A DNA stretch of 64,000 nt from Corallococcus sicarius. GTDB taxonomy: Bacteria; Myxococcota; Myxococcia; Myxococcales; Myxococcaceae. Below are positions 1-11,043 of the stretch, one piece after another. The notes below the pieces were generated by a model. It was not told where the DNA came from, did not search any database, and was given only the letters and a program-made list of their open reading frames with translations. Where the stretch lies: the NCBI RefSeq assembly GCF_003611735.1, contig NZ_RAWG01000004.1:1-64000 (forward strand). The letters are read 5' to 3'. The position numbers and the translations under genes were made by a program. Numbering within the stretch: position 1 is the first letter of the stretch; each line of letters opens with the position of its first letter.

Positions 1-689
1 ACGGACGCCCCGTCGCGGAGTCCGTGGAGGAGATGGCCGCCCTCTACCTCGAAGCCGTGCGCTCCGTGCAGCCCCAGGGCCCCTACCTCCTCGGAGGCTG
101 GTCCATGGGCGGCGTCGTCGCGTACGAAATGGCCCGCAGGCTGCGCGAAGCGGGCGAAGCGGTGGACCTGCTCGCCCTGGTGGATGCGCACGTCCCCGGC
201 CTGACGAAGCCTTCCACCGACTACACGCCCCAGGCCAGGGCCCGCATCGCCTTCGCCCACGCCACGGCCTCCGCCTTCGGCCAGACGCCCACGCTGACGG
301 ACGACGCCCTCGCCCGGGGCGACGACAACGCGATGCTCGGCGCCCTGCTGGAGGAAGGCCTCCGCGCCCGCATCCTCGACACGCAGTCCGGCCCCGCCCA
401 GCTGCGCGCCCTCTTCCGCGTCTTCCAGGCCAACCTGCTCGCCCTGGAGCACTACGTGCCCCAGCCCTACGACGGCACCGCCCTGCTGCTGAGCGCCAGC
501 GAATCCGCCCCCCTCCCGCGTCATCGCGGCTGGGAAGGCCTCGTGCGCGGCGGACTGGAGGTCCTCGACGTCCCGGGCAGCCACCACGCGCTGATGCAGG
601 ACCCGCACCTCGAGCCCCTGGTCGAACGCCTGCGCGAGGCCCTCGCCCGCGTGTCTGTCATTGACCCACGGGAATCCACGGGGAGCTGA
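1..689 (+). CDS. C-terminal thioesterase of an NRPS/PKS (5' truncated by window)
   Basis: The frame is open from the left edge (first full codon at base 3) to the TGA at 687-689, so this is the 3' end of a larger gene. The visible ~229 residues are an alpha/beta-hydrolase of the type I thioesterase family, which releases the finished peptide or polyketide from the last carrier domain. The nucleophile elbow GGWSMGG, the acidic LVDAH segment after the next strand and a late GSHHALM histidine give the expected Ser-Asp-His triad. The acyltransferase-like lid sits between them. A stand-alone type II thioesterase is less likely because the frame continues upstream of the first Met without a stop. 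The biosynthetic cluster must lie to the left, since no other NRPS/PKS gene is present here. A hairpin follows 16 nt after the stop. Confidence 0.85.
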   Translation, partial: GRPVAESVEEMAALYLEAVRSVQPQGPYLLGGWSMGGVVAYEMARRLREAGEAVDLLALVDAHVPGLTKPSTDYTPQARARIAFAHATASAFGQTPTLTDDALARGDDNAMLGALLEEGLRARILDTQSGPAQLRALFRVFQANLLALEHYVPQPYDGTALLLSASESAPLPRHRGWEGLVRGGLEVLDVPGSHHALMQDPHLEPLVERLREALARVSVIDPRESTGS

Positions 690-705
690 GCCCCACTCCA
701 CCGTG

Positions 706-734
706 CCCCGCGTCTGGCCCCACCAGACGCGGGG
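706..734. terminator. Perfect 12-bp hairpin between convergent genes
   Basis: CCCCGCGTCTGG (706-717) pairs exactly with CCAGACGCGGGG (723-734) around a 5-nt loop. It lies just after the thioesterase stop and before the convergent oxygenase stop at 818. There is no T-run, so it is either a hairpin-only bidirectional terminator or an mRNA 3'-end stabiliser. Confidence 0.55.
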
Positions 735-817
735 ACTCCCTCCAGGCTGTCGAACACCGCGGAGCCCGCGCCCACTCAGCCCCGGAACACCACACCCACC
801 TCCGAGGCAGAGCGCAG

Positions 818-1405
818 CTACGCGCCAGCGCGCCGATACATCAGGTCGGTGCGAAGCACATACTTGAGGCCCGCCGTGACCGCGGCGCCCTCGTGGTACA
901 GGTGGTGATTGAACAGCAGGGCCGTGCCCGTGCTGGGCGCCACGGAGTGCCCGAGCATGAGGAAGTTCGTCGCGCCCCCCTGTGGGCAGTCATTCAAATA
1001 CACCATGAACGTGAGCAGGCTGCGCTCATCACGGTGACGGACAAACGCGCCGTCGAAGTGCGGAGCGAAGTACTGGCCCGCCTCGTAGCGATAGCAGCGG
1101 AATCGCTCATTCGCCCCGCACGCCTCCCACTCGCGCTCGAGCCGGAGCGGCACATGGGGCGCGATGCGCTCGAACAACCGTGACGCCATCGCGACGTCGT
1201 CGAACATCACCCGGGTGTTGTTGCGGATGTCCGGGCGCATCACGAAGCCCGCCGCCGTGGTGATGGGGGCCGCGGTCGGCCCTGCCTCTTCAATCCGCGC
1301 AATCAACTCGCGGCACTCCTCCGCGCTGAGCAGGTTCTCGACGGTGATGACGAGCGGGTTGCTCGTCCCAAGCGCCGCCTCCGGATCCGGAAGGAGGGGC
1401 AGCAT
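818..1405 (-). CDS. 2OG-Fe(II) oxygenase (prolyl-4-hydroxylase-like)
   Basis: A 195-residue protein with the double-stranded beta-helix fold of 2-oxoglutarate/Fe(II) dioxygenases of the prolyl-4-hydroxylase type. Visible iron ligands are H116 and D118 (in APHFDG) and the distal H171 (in LYHEGA). K181, ten residues after the distal His, fits the usual 2-oxoglutarate-binding lysine. There is no signal peptide, so it is cytoplasmic. The ATG directly abuts the TAG of the upstream SDR gene, so it is the last gene of the HAD-UbiA/DprE1/DprE2-like operon and is probably translationally coupled. The substrate cannot be read from the sequence. Hydroxylation of the product of that operon, or of a protein, are both possible. 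Confidence 0.82.
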   Translation of the reverse strand: MLPLLPDPEAALGTSNPLVITVENLLSAEECRELIARIEEAGPTAAPITTAAGFVMRPDIRNNTRVMFDDVAMASRLFERIAPHVPLRLEREWEACGANERFRCYRYEAGQYFAPHFDGAFVRHRDERSLLTFMVYLNDCPQGGATNFLMLGHSVAPSTGTALLFNHHLYHEGAAVTAGLKYVLRTDLMYRRAGA

Positions 1406-2143
1406 CTAGAGCTTCATCCTCTTGAACACCGGCTCCGGGATGCTCCGGATGATGAGCATGATGAGCGCCCAGAAGCCGGGCACGTAGACCTCGTTCTTCC
1501 GGCCATCGGCGGCGCGCAGCAGCCCCTTGGCCACCTGCTCCGGCGTGGCGAAGAGCTTGTTCTTCGGCACGTGCGCCGTCATCGGTGTGTCCACGAAGCC
1601 GGGCTTCACCGTCACCACCGCGACGCCGGACTTCGCCAGCCGGTTGCGCAGGCCCTGGAGGAACACGGTCAGCGCGCCCTTGGACGCGCCGTACACGTAG
1701 TTGCTCTGCCGGCCCCGGTCTCCGGCCACCGAGGAGATGACCACCAGCGTGCCGGCCTTCTGCGCCTCGAAGCGGTTGGCCAGCTCCGTCAGCAGCGACG
1801 CGGCGCTCAGGAAGTTCGTGCGCAGCACCACCTCCGCCGCCGCCCACGAGCGCTGGCTCGCGTCCTGGTCGCCCAGCACGCCATGCGCCAGCACGGCCCC
1901 GTCCAGGCCGCCCAGAGCCTGCCACGCCCGCTCCACGAGGCTTGCGTGCGCATCACAGTCGTTCAGGTCCAGCGCCCGGAACTCCACCTTGGGCGCGCCG
2001 CGCGTGGCCGCGTCACGGGCCACCGCCTCCAGGTTCTCCGCGTTGCGGCCCACCAGGTACAGCGAGGCCCCGCGCGCGGCGAGCAACCGCACCGTGGCCT
2101 GGGCGATGGCGCTCGTGGCGCCGAGGATGATGACTTTCTTCAT
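1406..2143 (-). CDS. SDR oxidoreductase, DprE2-like
   Basis: A 245-residue short-chain dehydrogenase. The N-terminal NAD(P) motif is GATSAIAQA (residues 8-16). The catalytic residues are S137/S138, Y151 and K155 (YGASK). The order behind a DprE1-like flavoenzyme and a UbiA prenyltransferase matches the mycobacterial DprE1/DprE2 pair. There DprE2 reduces the 2'-keto intermediate made by DprE1, giving epimerisation of polyprenyl-phosphoribose to the arabinose form. It starts 16 nt after the DprE1-like stop and abuts the oxygenase start. The family match is clear. The DprE2 role is inferred from context, because SDRs are promiscuous. Confidence 0.82.
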   Translation of the reverse strand: MKKVIILGATSAIAQATVRLLAARGASLYLVGRNAENLEAVARDAATRGAPKVEFRALDLNDCDAHASLVERAWQALGGLDGAVLAHGVLGDQDASQRSWAAAEVVLRTNFLSAASLLTELANRFEAQKAGTLVVISSVAGDRGRQSNYVYGASKGALTVFLQGLRNRLAKSGVAVVTVKPGFVDTPMTAHVPKNKLFATPEQVAKGLLRAADGRKNEVYVPGFWALIMLIIRSIPEPVFKRMKL

Positions 2144-2159
2144 GGGGACCAGGGGCCTG

Positions 2160-3551
2160 TCAGCGAAGGGCGAGCAGTGACGCCGGAGGGACCGCGCTGT
2201 CGCCGCGCCCCTCCAGCGAAGGCATGGGCAGCGACACCGGGTTCACCCGGCGCCAGAAGGAGGACGAGAAGGCCGGGTCGATGTACGCCGCGAACCGGTC
2301 GCGCTGGGGGAAGTACGCCGCGAAGCTCTCCGGGCTCATGCGCGCGTCCTTGGCCGGATACACCGCGCCCCCCGCCTCGCGCGTCACGCGGTCCAGCTCC
2401 TCCACCAGGCGCCACGTCTTCTCGCCCCGGTTGGCGAAGTCCAGGGCCAGCGTGAAGCCGGGGCGCGGAAAGGACATCCACCCGGGCGACGGCAGGTCTC
2501 CAAAAGTCTTGAGCACGGACAGGAAGCTGGGCAGCCCGCCCCGAGCGCTGCGCTCCAGCAATTCCTTCAGCGCGTCACGCGCGGTGGCGTGCGGCACCAC
2601 GCACTGGAACTGGAGGAAGCCCCGGCTGCCATAGATGCGGTTCCACCCGTACACGCTGTCGAGCGGGTAGAAGAACGGATCGTAGTGCACCAGCTGCCGC
2701 GACGGCCGGCCCCGCTGCCGGTGGTAGTACAGGAAGTTGAAGGCAGACACCGACAGCCGGTTGAGGCAGAAGCCCGGCAGGTCCATGGGCACCGCGAGCC
2801 CGGTGCCGTGCGACAGGTGGCTCTTCGCGAGCGGCAGCCGCTCGAACTGCGACGGCGCGAAGTTGCCCCGGTAGAACAGCCCCCGGCCCAGCTTCTTGCC
2901 CCGCGCCAGGCAGTCCACCCACGACATGGTGAAGTCGTGGTCGGCCTCGGACTCCGCGGACACGCGGAGGAAGCCGTCCAGGTTGTCGAAGGGCACCGTC
3001 TCCTGCATCACGAAGGGGTTGCGGATGGGTGCCAGCTGCACCTCCGCCCAGGTGATGAGCCCGGTGAGCCCCAGTCCGCCAATCGTCGCCCCGAACCAGT
3101 CGGGGTTCTCATCGGGCGCGCACATCCGGCGGCTGCCGTCCGAGCGCAGCAATTCGAAGCGCCGCACGTGCCGGCCAAACGTGCCGGCGCGGTGGTGGTT
3201 CTTGCCGTGCACGTCGTTGGCGATGGCGCCGCCCACCGTCACGAACTTCGTCCCCGGCGTCACCGGCAGGAACCAGCCGCGAGGCACGCAGAGCCGCAGC
3301 AGCGTGTCCAGCGACACGCCCGCCTCGCAGCGCACCACGCCGGTCGCCGCATCGAAGTCGATGAGCCGGTCCAACCCGGGGGTGAGCAGCAGCGTGCCCC
3401 CGGCGTTGAGGCAGGAGTCGCCGTAGCTGCGGCCCAGGCCATGCGGCAGCACGGGCCCGTCGACCTTCGGCAGCGCGTCCGAGCGCCAGACGAGCGACCG
3501 CGTCCGCTGCTCGACGCGGGGGAAGCGTCCCCAGGAATCCGAAGGGCTCAT
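2160..3551 (-). CDS. FAD-dependent oxidoreductase, DprE1-like
   Basis: A 463-residue flavoprotein of the VAO/DprE1 type. The N-terminal half has the FAD-binding segment with GLGRSYGDSCLN, followed by a substrate domain. The C-terminal region contains GFTLALDFAN and VYPAKDARMS, which align by eye with the DprE1 active-site stretches. The lysine in AKD, equivalent to K418 of M. tuberculosis DprE1, is retained. The residue corresponding to C387, the target of benzothiazinones, appears to be Ala. The expected role is oxidation of the 2'-OH of polyprenyl-phosphoribose. ATG 3551 is chosen over the adjacent GTG 3554 because GGGAG sits 7 nt upstream. It lies 13 nt after the HAD-UbiA stop in the same operon. 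Confidence 0.85.
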   Translation of the reverse strand: MSPSDSWGRFPRVEQRTRSLVWRSDALPKVDGPVLPHGLGRSYGDSCLNAGGTLLLTPGLDRLIDFDAATGVVRCEAGVSLDTLLRLCVPRGWFLPVTPGTKFVTVGGAIANDVHGKNHHRAGTFGRHVRRFELLRSDGSRRMCAPDENPDWFGATIGGLGLTGLITWAEVQLAPIRNPFVMQETVPFDNLDGFLRVSAESEADHDFTMSWVDCLARGKKLGRGLFYRGNFAPSQFERLPLAKSHLSHGTGLAVPMDLPGFCLNRLSVSAFNFLYYHRQRGRPSRQLVHYDPFFYPLDSVYGWNRIYGSRGFLQFQCVVPHATARDALKELLERSARGGLPSFLSVLKTFGDLPSPGWMSFPRPGFTLALDFANRGEKTWRLVEELDRVTREAGGAVYPAKDARMSPESFAAYFPQRDRFAAYIDPAFSSSFWRRVNPVSLPMPSLEGRGDSAVPPASLLALR

Positions 3552-3564
3552 CACAAGGCTCCCG

Positions 3565-5055
3565 TCACGTCGCCACCCACAGCACCAGCGCCGCGACGAG
3601 CCCGACGACGTAGCTGACCCTGTCCCTGAGCGCGAAGACGAGCGGGTCCTCGTTCACGAGTCCCCGGTGCGCCAGCACCCAGATGCGGCCCACCCAGTAC
3701 AGCATCACCGGACAGAGCAGCCACAGCCGCTCCGGATGGCCATACAGCGCGGTGACCTCCTTGCTGGTGATGTACAGGGCGAGCACCAGGACGGACACCT
3801 GCCCCGCCGCCACGCCCAGGCTCGCGAGCTGCTCGTAGTCCTGCGCCAGGTAGCCGCGCCCGTGGGCGGCCGTCTCGTGGGACTCCCGCAGCCGCCGCAC
3901 CTCGCTCACGCGCTTGAGCAGGGCCAGGGACAGGAAGAGGAAGGTGCTGAACATCAACAGCCAGCTGGACGTGGGCACGCCCACCGCCAGCGCGCCGCCG
4001 AAGATGCGCACGGTGTACAGGCCCGCCAGCACCAGCACGTCCAGCATCACCACCTGCTTGAGCCGCAGCGAGTACGCGAGCGTGAGCACGAAGTACACGC
4101 CCAGGAGCGCGGAGAACGACAGGGGCAGCGTCCCCAGCGCCACCACCGCCGCGAGCCCCAGGAGCACCGGCGCCAGCACCACGCCCGCGCGCACCGACAG
4201 CTCGCCCGACGCGAAGGGGCGCCGGGACTTGGTGGGGTGCCGCCGGTCCGACGCGAGGTCCATCAAGTCGTTGAGCACGTACACGCTGGACGCGCACAGG
4301 CTGAACGCCACGAAGGCGAGCACCGCGCGCGGCGCCATGCCGCCCTGGGTCGCCTTGTGCGCGGCCAGCAGCGGCACGAACACGAGCGCGTTCTTCGCCC
4401 ACTGGTGCACCCGCAGCGCCCGCACCCAGCCGCGCCAGGAGGCCCTGGGGGCCTCGAACACGCGGTGCATGGGCCGGCCCAGGTCCCGGGCCTGCCGCAG
4501 CACCCCGGCCCGGGCGTGCACCACCACGACCTCGCGGCACTCGCGCCACAGCGCCAGGTCCACCGCGTCGTTGCCCGCGTAGTCGAACGTGCCCAGCACC
4601 TCCCGCAGCCGCGCGAGCTTCCGCGCGCCGGACAGGTTCACGCCGGCTTCGCTCGCGAGCACGTCGCTGAAGAGGCCCAGGTGCGCGGCCACCGCGTCGG
4701 CGATGCGCCGGTCCGCCGCCGTGGCCAGGACGAGCCGCCGCCCCCGCGCATGCTCCTCCCGCAGGAAGGTGAGCACCTCCGCGTTGTAGGGCAGCGAGGT
4801 GACGTCCAGCGCCGCGTGCCGGGCGACCTCCGCCTTGAAGAAGGCCTTGCCCCGGAGCATCCACAGCGGCGCCAGCAGCAGCCACCACGGCGCGTGCTTG
4901 AGGAGCACGAGCAGGTTCTCGTGCAGGGTGTCCGTGCGCACCAGCGTGCCGTCCAGGTCGACCGCGAGCGGGACGGCGGGGGCGCCATCGGGGATGGGAG
5001 CGTGGGGCTGCATGAAGGGGGGCCGCAGGCTAGCCCAAGGATCCGGCCCGTCCAC
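3565..5055 (-). CDS. HAD phosphatase-UbiA prenyltransferase fusion
   Basis: Up to 496 residues. Residues ~30-200 are a HAD hydrolase with motif I VDLDGTLVRTD. The rest is a polytopic UbiA prenyltransferase with the signature LNDLMDLASDRRHPTKSRRP, followed by several membrane segments. The family transfers phosphoribosyl pyrophosphate to a polyprenyl phosphate (5-phosphoribosyl-1-phospho-polyprenol synthase, like Rv3806c or NoeC). The HAD half could remove the 5'-phosphate, a job done by a separate phosphatase in mycobacteria. It is the first gene of the operon with DprE1-like and DprE2-like enzymes. The long form starts at GTG 5055. ATG 5013 (residue 15) is a good alternative, and neither has a strong ribosome-binding site. 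Confidence 0.87.
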   Translation of the reverse strand: MDGPDPWASLRPPFMQPHAPIPDGAPAVPLAVDLDGTLVRTDTLHENLLVLLKHAPWWLLLAPLWMLRGKAFFKAEVARHAALDVTSLPYNAEVLTFLREEHARGRRLVLATAADRRIADAVAAHLGLFSDVLASEAGVNLSGARKLARLREVLGTFDYAGNDAVDLALWRECREVVVVHARAGVLRQARDLGRPMHRVFEAPRASWRGWVRALRVHQWAKNALVFVPLLAAHKATQGGMAPRAVLAFVAFSLCASSVYVLNDLMDLASDRRHPTKSRRPFASGELSVRAGVVLAPVLLGLAAVVALGTLPLSFSALLGVYFVLTLAYSLRLKQVVMLDVLVLAGLYTVRIFGGALAVGVPTSSWLLMFSTFLFLSLALLKRVSEVRRLRESHETAAHGRGYLAQDYEQLASLGVAAGQVSVLVLALYITSKEVTALYGHPERLWLLCPVMLYWVGRIWVLAHRGLVNEDPLVFALRDRVSYVVGLVAALVLWVAT

Positions 5056-5117
5056 CGTTTCGGGGTCCAGGGTGCCGGAAGTCTCCTCCAGGCGACGGGC
5101 CTCCCGGCCGCAGGTCG

Positions 5118-5147
5118 GACGGGGGGCCAGGGGCTTTGGCCCCCGTC
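5118..5147 (-). terminator. Hairpin downstream of the di-haem protein gene
   Basis: GACGGGGGGCCA (5118-5129) pairs with TGGCCCCCGTC (5137-5147) with one bulged G and a ~7-nt loop. It starts 5 nt beyond the DUF1111 stop. No T-tract is visible. Confidence 0.5.
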
Positions 5148-5151
5148 GGCG

Positions 5152-6534
<1,383 letters not shown>

Positions 6535-6826
6535 CCGGAAACCTCCTCGACACACCCCGCGAACATGCTGCGTTCGCGAAAGGGGAACCGGTGCGTCATG
6601 CACCTGCCACGCCACGCACCGCTCCAGCCCGGCTCCACTCGGAGGAACGGGACCGGGTGACACGCCGGTCCCGGCGGCTGTAGCGCGCCGGGTTACAGGG
6701 GCGCGCGGGGGTGTATCGGTCCGCGTTACAGCGAGCGGCCTGACGGACACTCCGGGTACGGATGTCCTCCACTCCCGCCGCGTTGTTGCGTGGAGCGCGA
6801 CGGAGGGCTAGGGAACCGGTCCTCGT

Positions 6827-9823
6827 ATGTCGGCGCTCGCGGAACTGCTCGATGCCATCCGGGAGGAGTCAGGCCCGGCCACGTGGTCCGCCGGACAGGC
6901 CCTGTCTCGCGCGGGGGTCGTGTCGGTGCAGTCCGTGGGTGAGGAGGAGGTCGTCCTGCGGGTCCGCATCCCCGGCCGCCCCACCCCGCTGACCACCACC
7001 CTCTACCCCGAGGACGAAATCTGGGAGTGCGACTGCCGGGGGAAGGTGGACCCGTGCGAGCACGTCATCGCCGCGGCCATCGTCCTGCGGCAGGCGGAGG
7101 GCCGGAAGGCGGTCGCGGCGTCCCCTGCCCGCGCAGGACCGGCTCCCACCGCCGCGCGGCCGGGCACCGCACCGAAGCCGGAGCGCATGGTGTACCGCTT
7201 CAAGCGCGTGGACGGAGGCCTCCAGTTGGAGCGCCTGGTGGTGCGTCCGGACAGCACCGCGCGCCTCCTGGCCCGCAGCCTGACGTCCCTCTTGAACAAC
7301 CCCGTGGAGGCCGCGCGCATCCAGGTGGAGCCCTGCGACCTGCTCGCGGACAAGCTCCTGGCCCAGCCCACCAAGGGCGCGCTCCCCTCAAGCCGGCTGG
7401 ACGCCCTGCTGCACGTGCTGGAGAAGGCGCGCACCGTGCTCTTCGACGGCGTGCTGGTGTCCGTCTCGAACGAGCCCCTCCTGCCCCGCGTCACCGTCGA
7501 GGACCGCGGCGAGCAGACGGTGCTCAAGGTGGAGAAGGATCCGCGCATCACCGAGTTGGTCAGCCCCGGCGTCGCGCTGTGCGCGGGCACGCTCTGCCGG
7601 CTGGGGGAACAGGCCCTCACCGGCACGAGGCTGGAGAACCTGCCGCAGGAGCGCGTCTTCTCCCCGGATCAGCTGGCGGACCTGACGGGCAAGGTGTTGC
7701 CGGACTTCGCGCGGCGCATGCCGGTGGACGTGAAGAGCCGCCGGCTGCCGCCCATCGACCGGACGCTCAAGCCGCGCATCTCGCTGGAGCTCGACAAGCT
7801 GGACGCCGGCCTCTCCGTGCTGCCCACGCTGGTGTACGGCTCCCCGCCCACCGCGCGCATCGACAACGGGCGCATGGTGTACCTCCAGGGCGCCGCACCC
7901 GTGCGCGACGAAGCCACCGAGACGAAGCTCATCCACCAGTTGAGGGACGAGCTGAACATGGCGCCGGGCCGGCGCGTGACGGTGCACGGCAAGGACGCGG
8001 TGCAGCTCGCGGACAAGCTGCGGCGCTGGAGAGGCGGCCTGACAGGGGACGCGGCGGGCGTGGTCAGCCCCGACGTGAAGCTGCGGCCCACGCTCACGCT
8101 GGACACGACCACCACCGAAGCCGGAGTGCCCCGCGTGGGCTTCTCGCTCGACTTCCAGGTCGAGGGCCTGGGGCCCGGCGTGACGCGCTCGGTGGACGCT
8201 GGCGCGGTGATGCGCGCCTGGGAAGAGGGACTGGGGCTGGTGCCGCTGGAGGGCGGAGGCTGGGCACCCCTTCCCACGGGCTGGCTGAAGGCCCACGGCC
8301 AGCGCGTGACGGACCTGCTCGCCGCGCGCGAGACGGACGGCCGCATCGCCAACCACGCCATCCCCCAGCTCACCGGGCTGTGCGACGCGCTGGAGCACCC
8401 TGCCCCGCCCGGCCTGGAGCGACTCGCGCCGCTGGTGCAGGGCTTCGAGAAGCTCCCCGAGCCGCGTCTGCCCAAGGACCTCACCGCGACGCTGCGTCCC
8501 TACCAGTTGCAGGGCGTGAGCTGGCTCACCTTCCTGCGACAGGCGGGGCTGGGAGGCGTGCTCGCGGACGACATGGGTCTGGGCAAGACGCTGCAGACGA
8601 TCTGCACGCTGAACCCGGGAACCCTCGTCGTAGCGCCCACGAGCGTGCTCCCCAACTGGGAGGCGGAGGTGAAGCGCTTCCGTCCGTCGCTGAAGGTGTC
8701 CGTCTACCACGGCGTGGGAAGGACGCTGGACGAGACGGCCGACGTGACGCTCACGACCTACGCGCTGCTGCGGTTGGACGCGGCCATCCTCGGCGCGAAG
8801 ACGTGGGACACGGTGGTGCTGGACGAGGCCCAGGCCATCAAGAACCCGGACAGCCAGGTCGCGCGAGCGGCCTTCGAACTGGACGCGAACTTCCGGCTGG
8901 CGCTCAGCGGCACGCCCATCGAGAACCGGCTCGAGGAACTGTGGAGCCTGATGCACTTCACCAACCGGGGGCTGCTGGGCGGACGCAAGGCGTTCGACGA
9001 GCGCTGGGCGCGGCCGGTGTCGGAGAACCAGAAGGGAGCCGCCGAGCAGCTGCGCGCGAGGATCCGTCCCTTCGTGCTGCGCAGGCTCAAGCGGGACGTG
9101 GCGCCCGACCTGCCGCCGCGCACCGAGGCCGTGCGGCACGTCACGCTCACGGAGCAGGAGCGCGCCGTCTACGACGCGGTCCACGCCGCGACGCGCGAGG
9201 AGGTGGTGTCCCAGCTCGAGGAGGGCGGCAGCGTGCTGAAGGCGCTGGAGGCCCTGCTGCGGCTGCGACAGGCGGCCTGCCATCCGGCGCTGGTGCCGGG
9301 GCAGCAGGCGAAGACGTCCTCGAAGGTGCAGGCGCTGGTGGAGGCGCTCGGCACGGCGGCGGAGGACGGGCACAAGGCGCTCGTGTTCTCGCAGTGGACG
9401 TCGATGTTGGATCTCATTGAACCCGCGCTGCGGGAAGCAGGCATCGGGTTCATCCGGTTGGACGGCGGCACGGCGAACCGGGGCGCGGTGGCGGCGTCCT
9501 TCCAGGACGAGAAGGGACCGCCGGTGATGCTCATCTCGCTGAAGGCCGGAGCCACGGGGCTCAACCTCACGGCGGCGGATCACGTCTTCCTGGTGGATCC
9601 CTGGTGGAACCCATCCGTGGAGGCGCAGGCCGCGGACCGGGCGCACCGCATCGGGCAGCAGCGGCCGGTGATGGTGTACCGGATGGTGTCCCAGGGCACG
9701 GTGGAGGAGAAGATCCTCCTCCTCCAGGACAAGAAGCGCGCCCTCTTCGAAGCGGCGCTCGGAGGTGCCTCGGGAGGAGGCGCCGCGCTCACGCGCGCGG
9801 ACCTCATGCAGTTGCTGAACTGA
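6827..9823 (+). CDS. SWIM zinc-finger SNF2-family helicase
   Basis: A 998-residue Swi2/Snf2 ATPase. An N-terminal SWIM zinc finger has C68, C70, C77 and H79 (WECDC...CEH). A long family-specific middle region (residues ~120-560) follows, then the bipartite motor: motif [10 protein letters not shown] near residue 580, DEAQ box ([10 protein letters not shown]) near 664, and the C-terminal lobe with GATGLNL and [11 protein letters not shown] near 905-945. Bacterial members translocate on duplex DNA and remodel protein-DNA complexes, including RNA polymerase. The specific target is unknown. It is monocistronic. The preceding 292 bp separate it from the divergent cytochrome gene, and no clear promoter was recognised there. 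The length is normal for the bacterial SWIM-SNF2 subgroup. Confidence 0.93.
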   Translation: MSALAELLDAIREESGPATWSAGQALSRAGVVSVQSVGEEEVVLRVRIPGRPTPLTTTLYPEDEIWECDCRGKVDPCEHVIAAAIVLRQAEGRKAVAASPARAGPAPTAARPGTAPKPERMVYRFKRVDGGLQLERLVVRPDSTARLLARSLTSLLNNPVEAARIQVEPCDLLADKLLAQPTKGALPSSRLDALLHVLEKARTVLFDGVLVSVSNEPLLPRVTVEDRGEQTVLKVEKDPRITELVSPGVALCAGTLCRLGEQALTGTRLENLPQERVFSPDQLADLTGKVLPDFARRMPVDVKSRRLPPIDRTLKPRISLELDKLDAGLSVLPTLVYGSPPTARIDNGRMVYLQGAAPVRDEATETKLIHQLRDELNMAPGRRVTVHGKDAVQLADKLRRWRGGLTGDAAGVVSPDVKLRPTLTLDTTTTEAGVPRVGFSLDFQVEGLGPGVTRSVDAGAVMRAWEEGLGLVPLEGGGWAPLPTGWLKAHGQRVTDLLAARETDGRIANHAIPQLTGLCDALEHPAPPGLERLAPLVQGFEKLPEPRLPKDLTATLRPYQLQGVSWLTFLRQAGLGGVLADDMGLGKTLQTICTLNPGTLVVAPTSVLPNWEAEVKRFRPSLKVSVYHGVGRTLDETADVTLTTYALLRLDAAILGAKTWDTVVLDEAQAIKNPDSQVARAAFELDANFRLALSGTPIENRLEELWSLMHFTNRGLLGGRKAFDERWARPVSENQKGAAEQLRARIRPFVLRRLKRDVAPDLPPRTEAVRHVTLTEQERAVYDAVHAATREEVVSQLEEGGSVLKALEALLRLRQAACHPALVPGQQAKTSSKVQALVEALGTAAEDGHKALVFSQWTSMLDLIEPALREAGIGFIRLDGGTANRGAVAASFQDEKGPPVMLISLKAGATGLNLTAADHVFLVDPWWNPSVEAQAADRAHRIGQQRPVMVYRMVSQGTVEEKILLLQDKKRALFEAALGGASGGGAALTRADLMQLLN

Positions 9824-9961
9824 AGCCGGCGAAGGCGGGCGGACGCACGACCGCTCGGGCACGGGCGTGCGCGCAAGGTGTGAAGGAAGCAGCCCCTGAC
9901 GCTCACGCGGGGAGTGCGCATGGTTTCGGGGAGTCTGGCTTCACCCGAAAGGAGTCACAGC

Positions 9962-10936
9962 ATGCCCTCGTCCATTCCCGACAAGATGAAGGCCGCGGCG
10001 CTCGACCAGTTTGGCGGCCCCGAGGTCCTCGGCATCAAGACCGTGTCTGTTCCCACCTGCGGTGACGATGAGCTCCTCGTCCGCGTCGCGGTCGCCGGAG
10101 TCGGCGCCTGGGATTTCATGGAGCGCGAAGGACAGATGGCCGAGATGGTCCCAGGCGGCCCGCGCTTCCCCTACATCCCCGGCACCGACGGCGCGGGAGA
10201 GGTGGTCGCGGTGGGCAAGGCCGTGCAGGGCTTCAAGGAGGGAGATCGCGTCTACGGCACCGCGTTCAACAGCGCCAAGGGAGGCTTCTATGCGCAGTTC
10301 ACCGTGGTGAAGGCGCGGCAGGCGGCACGGATTCCCAAGGGCCTGAAGATCGAGCAGGCAGCAGCCCTCGCGGCGGATGGCATCACCGCGCTGCAAGGCC
10401 TTGAGGAGCACCTCCAGCTCAAGGCGGGCCAACGCCTGATCATCTTCGGAGCCAGCGGTGGCGTGGGACACCTCGCCCTGCAGTTCGCCAAGAGACTGGG
10501 AGCCCAGGTGCTGGCGATCGCTTCGGGCGAGGACGGGGTGGAGCTGGTCCGTCGGCTCGGCGCGGACGCGGTCGTCGAGGGCCGCCAGGGAGACGTGGAC
10601 AAGGTCTGCCGTGAGTTCGCACCGGACGGCTTCGACGCCGCGTTGGTGCTGGCGAGCGGGGACACCTGCGAGGCCGCGCTCAAGCACGTCCGCCAGGGAG
10701 GGCGCATCGCGCACCCGAACGGCGTGATGCCTCCTCCGAAGGGCTCCGGGAACATCCAGGTCATCGCCTACGATGGCAACGCCCATCCGGAAGCCTTTCA
10801 GCGGATGAACACGCTCATCGAAGCGGGCCCCTTCCATCTGGAGATCGGTCGCCTCTACGCGATGGAGGAGGCCGCCAAGGCGCAGCAGGAGGTGCTCAAG
10901 CACCACCTGGGCAAGTTCGCGCTGCGGATCCACTGA
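9962..10936 (+). CDS. Medium-chain zinc-independent quinone oxidoreductase (MDR family)
   Basis: A 324-residue NADPH-dependent MDR enzyme. The GroES-like N-terminal domain contains YIPGTDGAGEVVAVGKAVQG. The Rossmann half has the dinucleotide motif FGASGGVGHLALQFAKRLGA. The structural and catalytic zinc cysteines of true alcohol dehydrogenases are not seen, so a quinone reductase-like activity on quinones, enones or small electrophiles is likely. ATG 9962 is preceded by AAAGGAG at a good distance, which decides it over the longer frame starting at 9914. It stands alone between the SNF2 gene and an exported protein of unknown function. The physiological substrate is unknown. Confidence 0.88.
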   Translation: MPSSIPDKMKAAALDQFGGPEVLGIKTVSVPTCGDDELLVRVAVAGVGAWDFMEREGQMAEMVPGGPRFPYIPGTDGAGEVVAVGKAVQGFKEGDRVYGTAFNSAKGGFYAQFTVVKARQAARIPKGLKIEQAAALAADGITALQGLEEHLQLKAGQRLIIFGASGGVGHLALQFAKRLGAQVLAIASGEDGVELVRRLGADAVVEGRQGDVDKVCREFAPDGFDAALVLASGDTCEAALKHVRQGGRIAHPNGVMPPPKGSGNIQVIAYDGNAHPEAFQRMNTLIEAGPFHLEIGRLYAMEEAAKAQQEVLKHHLGKFALRIH

Positions 10937-11043
10937 CGCCGCGAAGGCCCTCCCCAGCAAGGCCCCCGGACGCACCGGGAGTGCATGAGGACCGCAATCC
11001 AGGCGAGACTGGTTCACCCTGCCCTACCCACTCCAGGTGAACC

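Noticed and set aside
7388..9862. 2.5-kb antisense frame opposite the SNF2 gene
   Set aside because: Shadow of a helicase with all its motifs in order on the plus strand.
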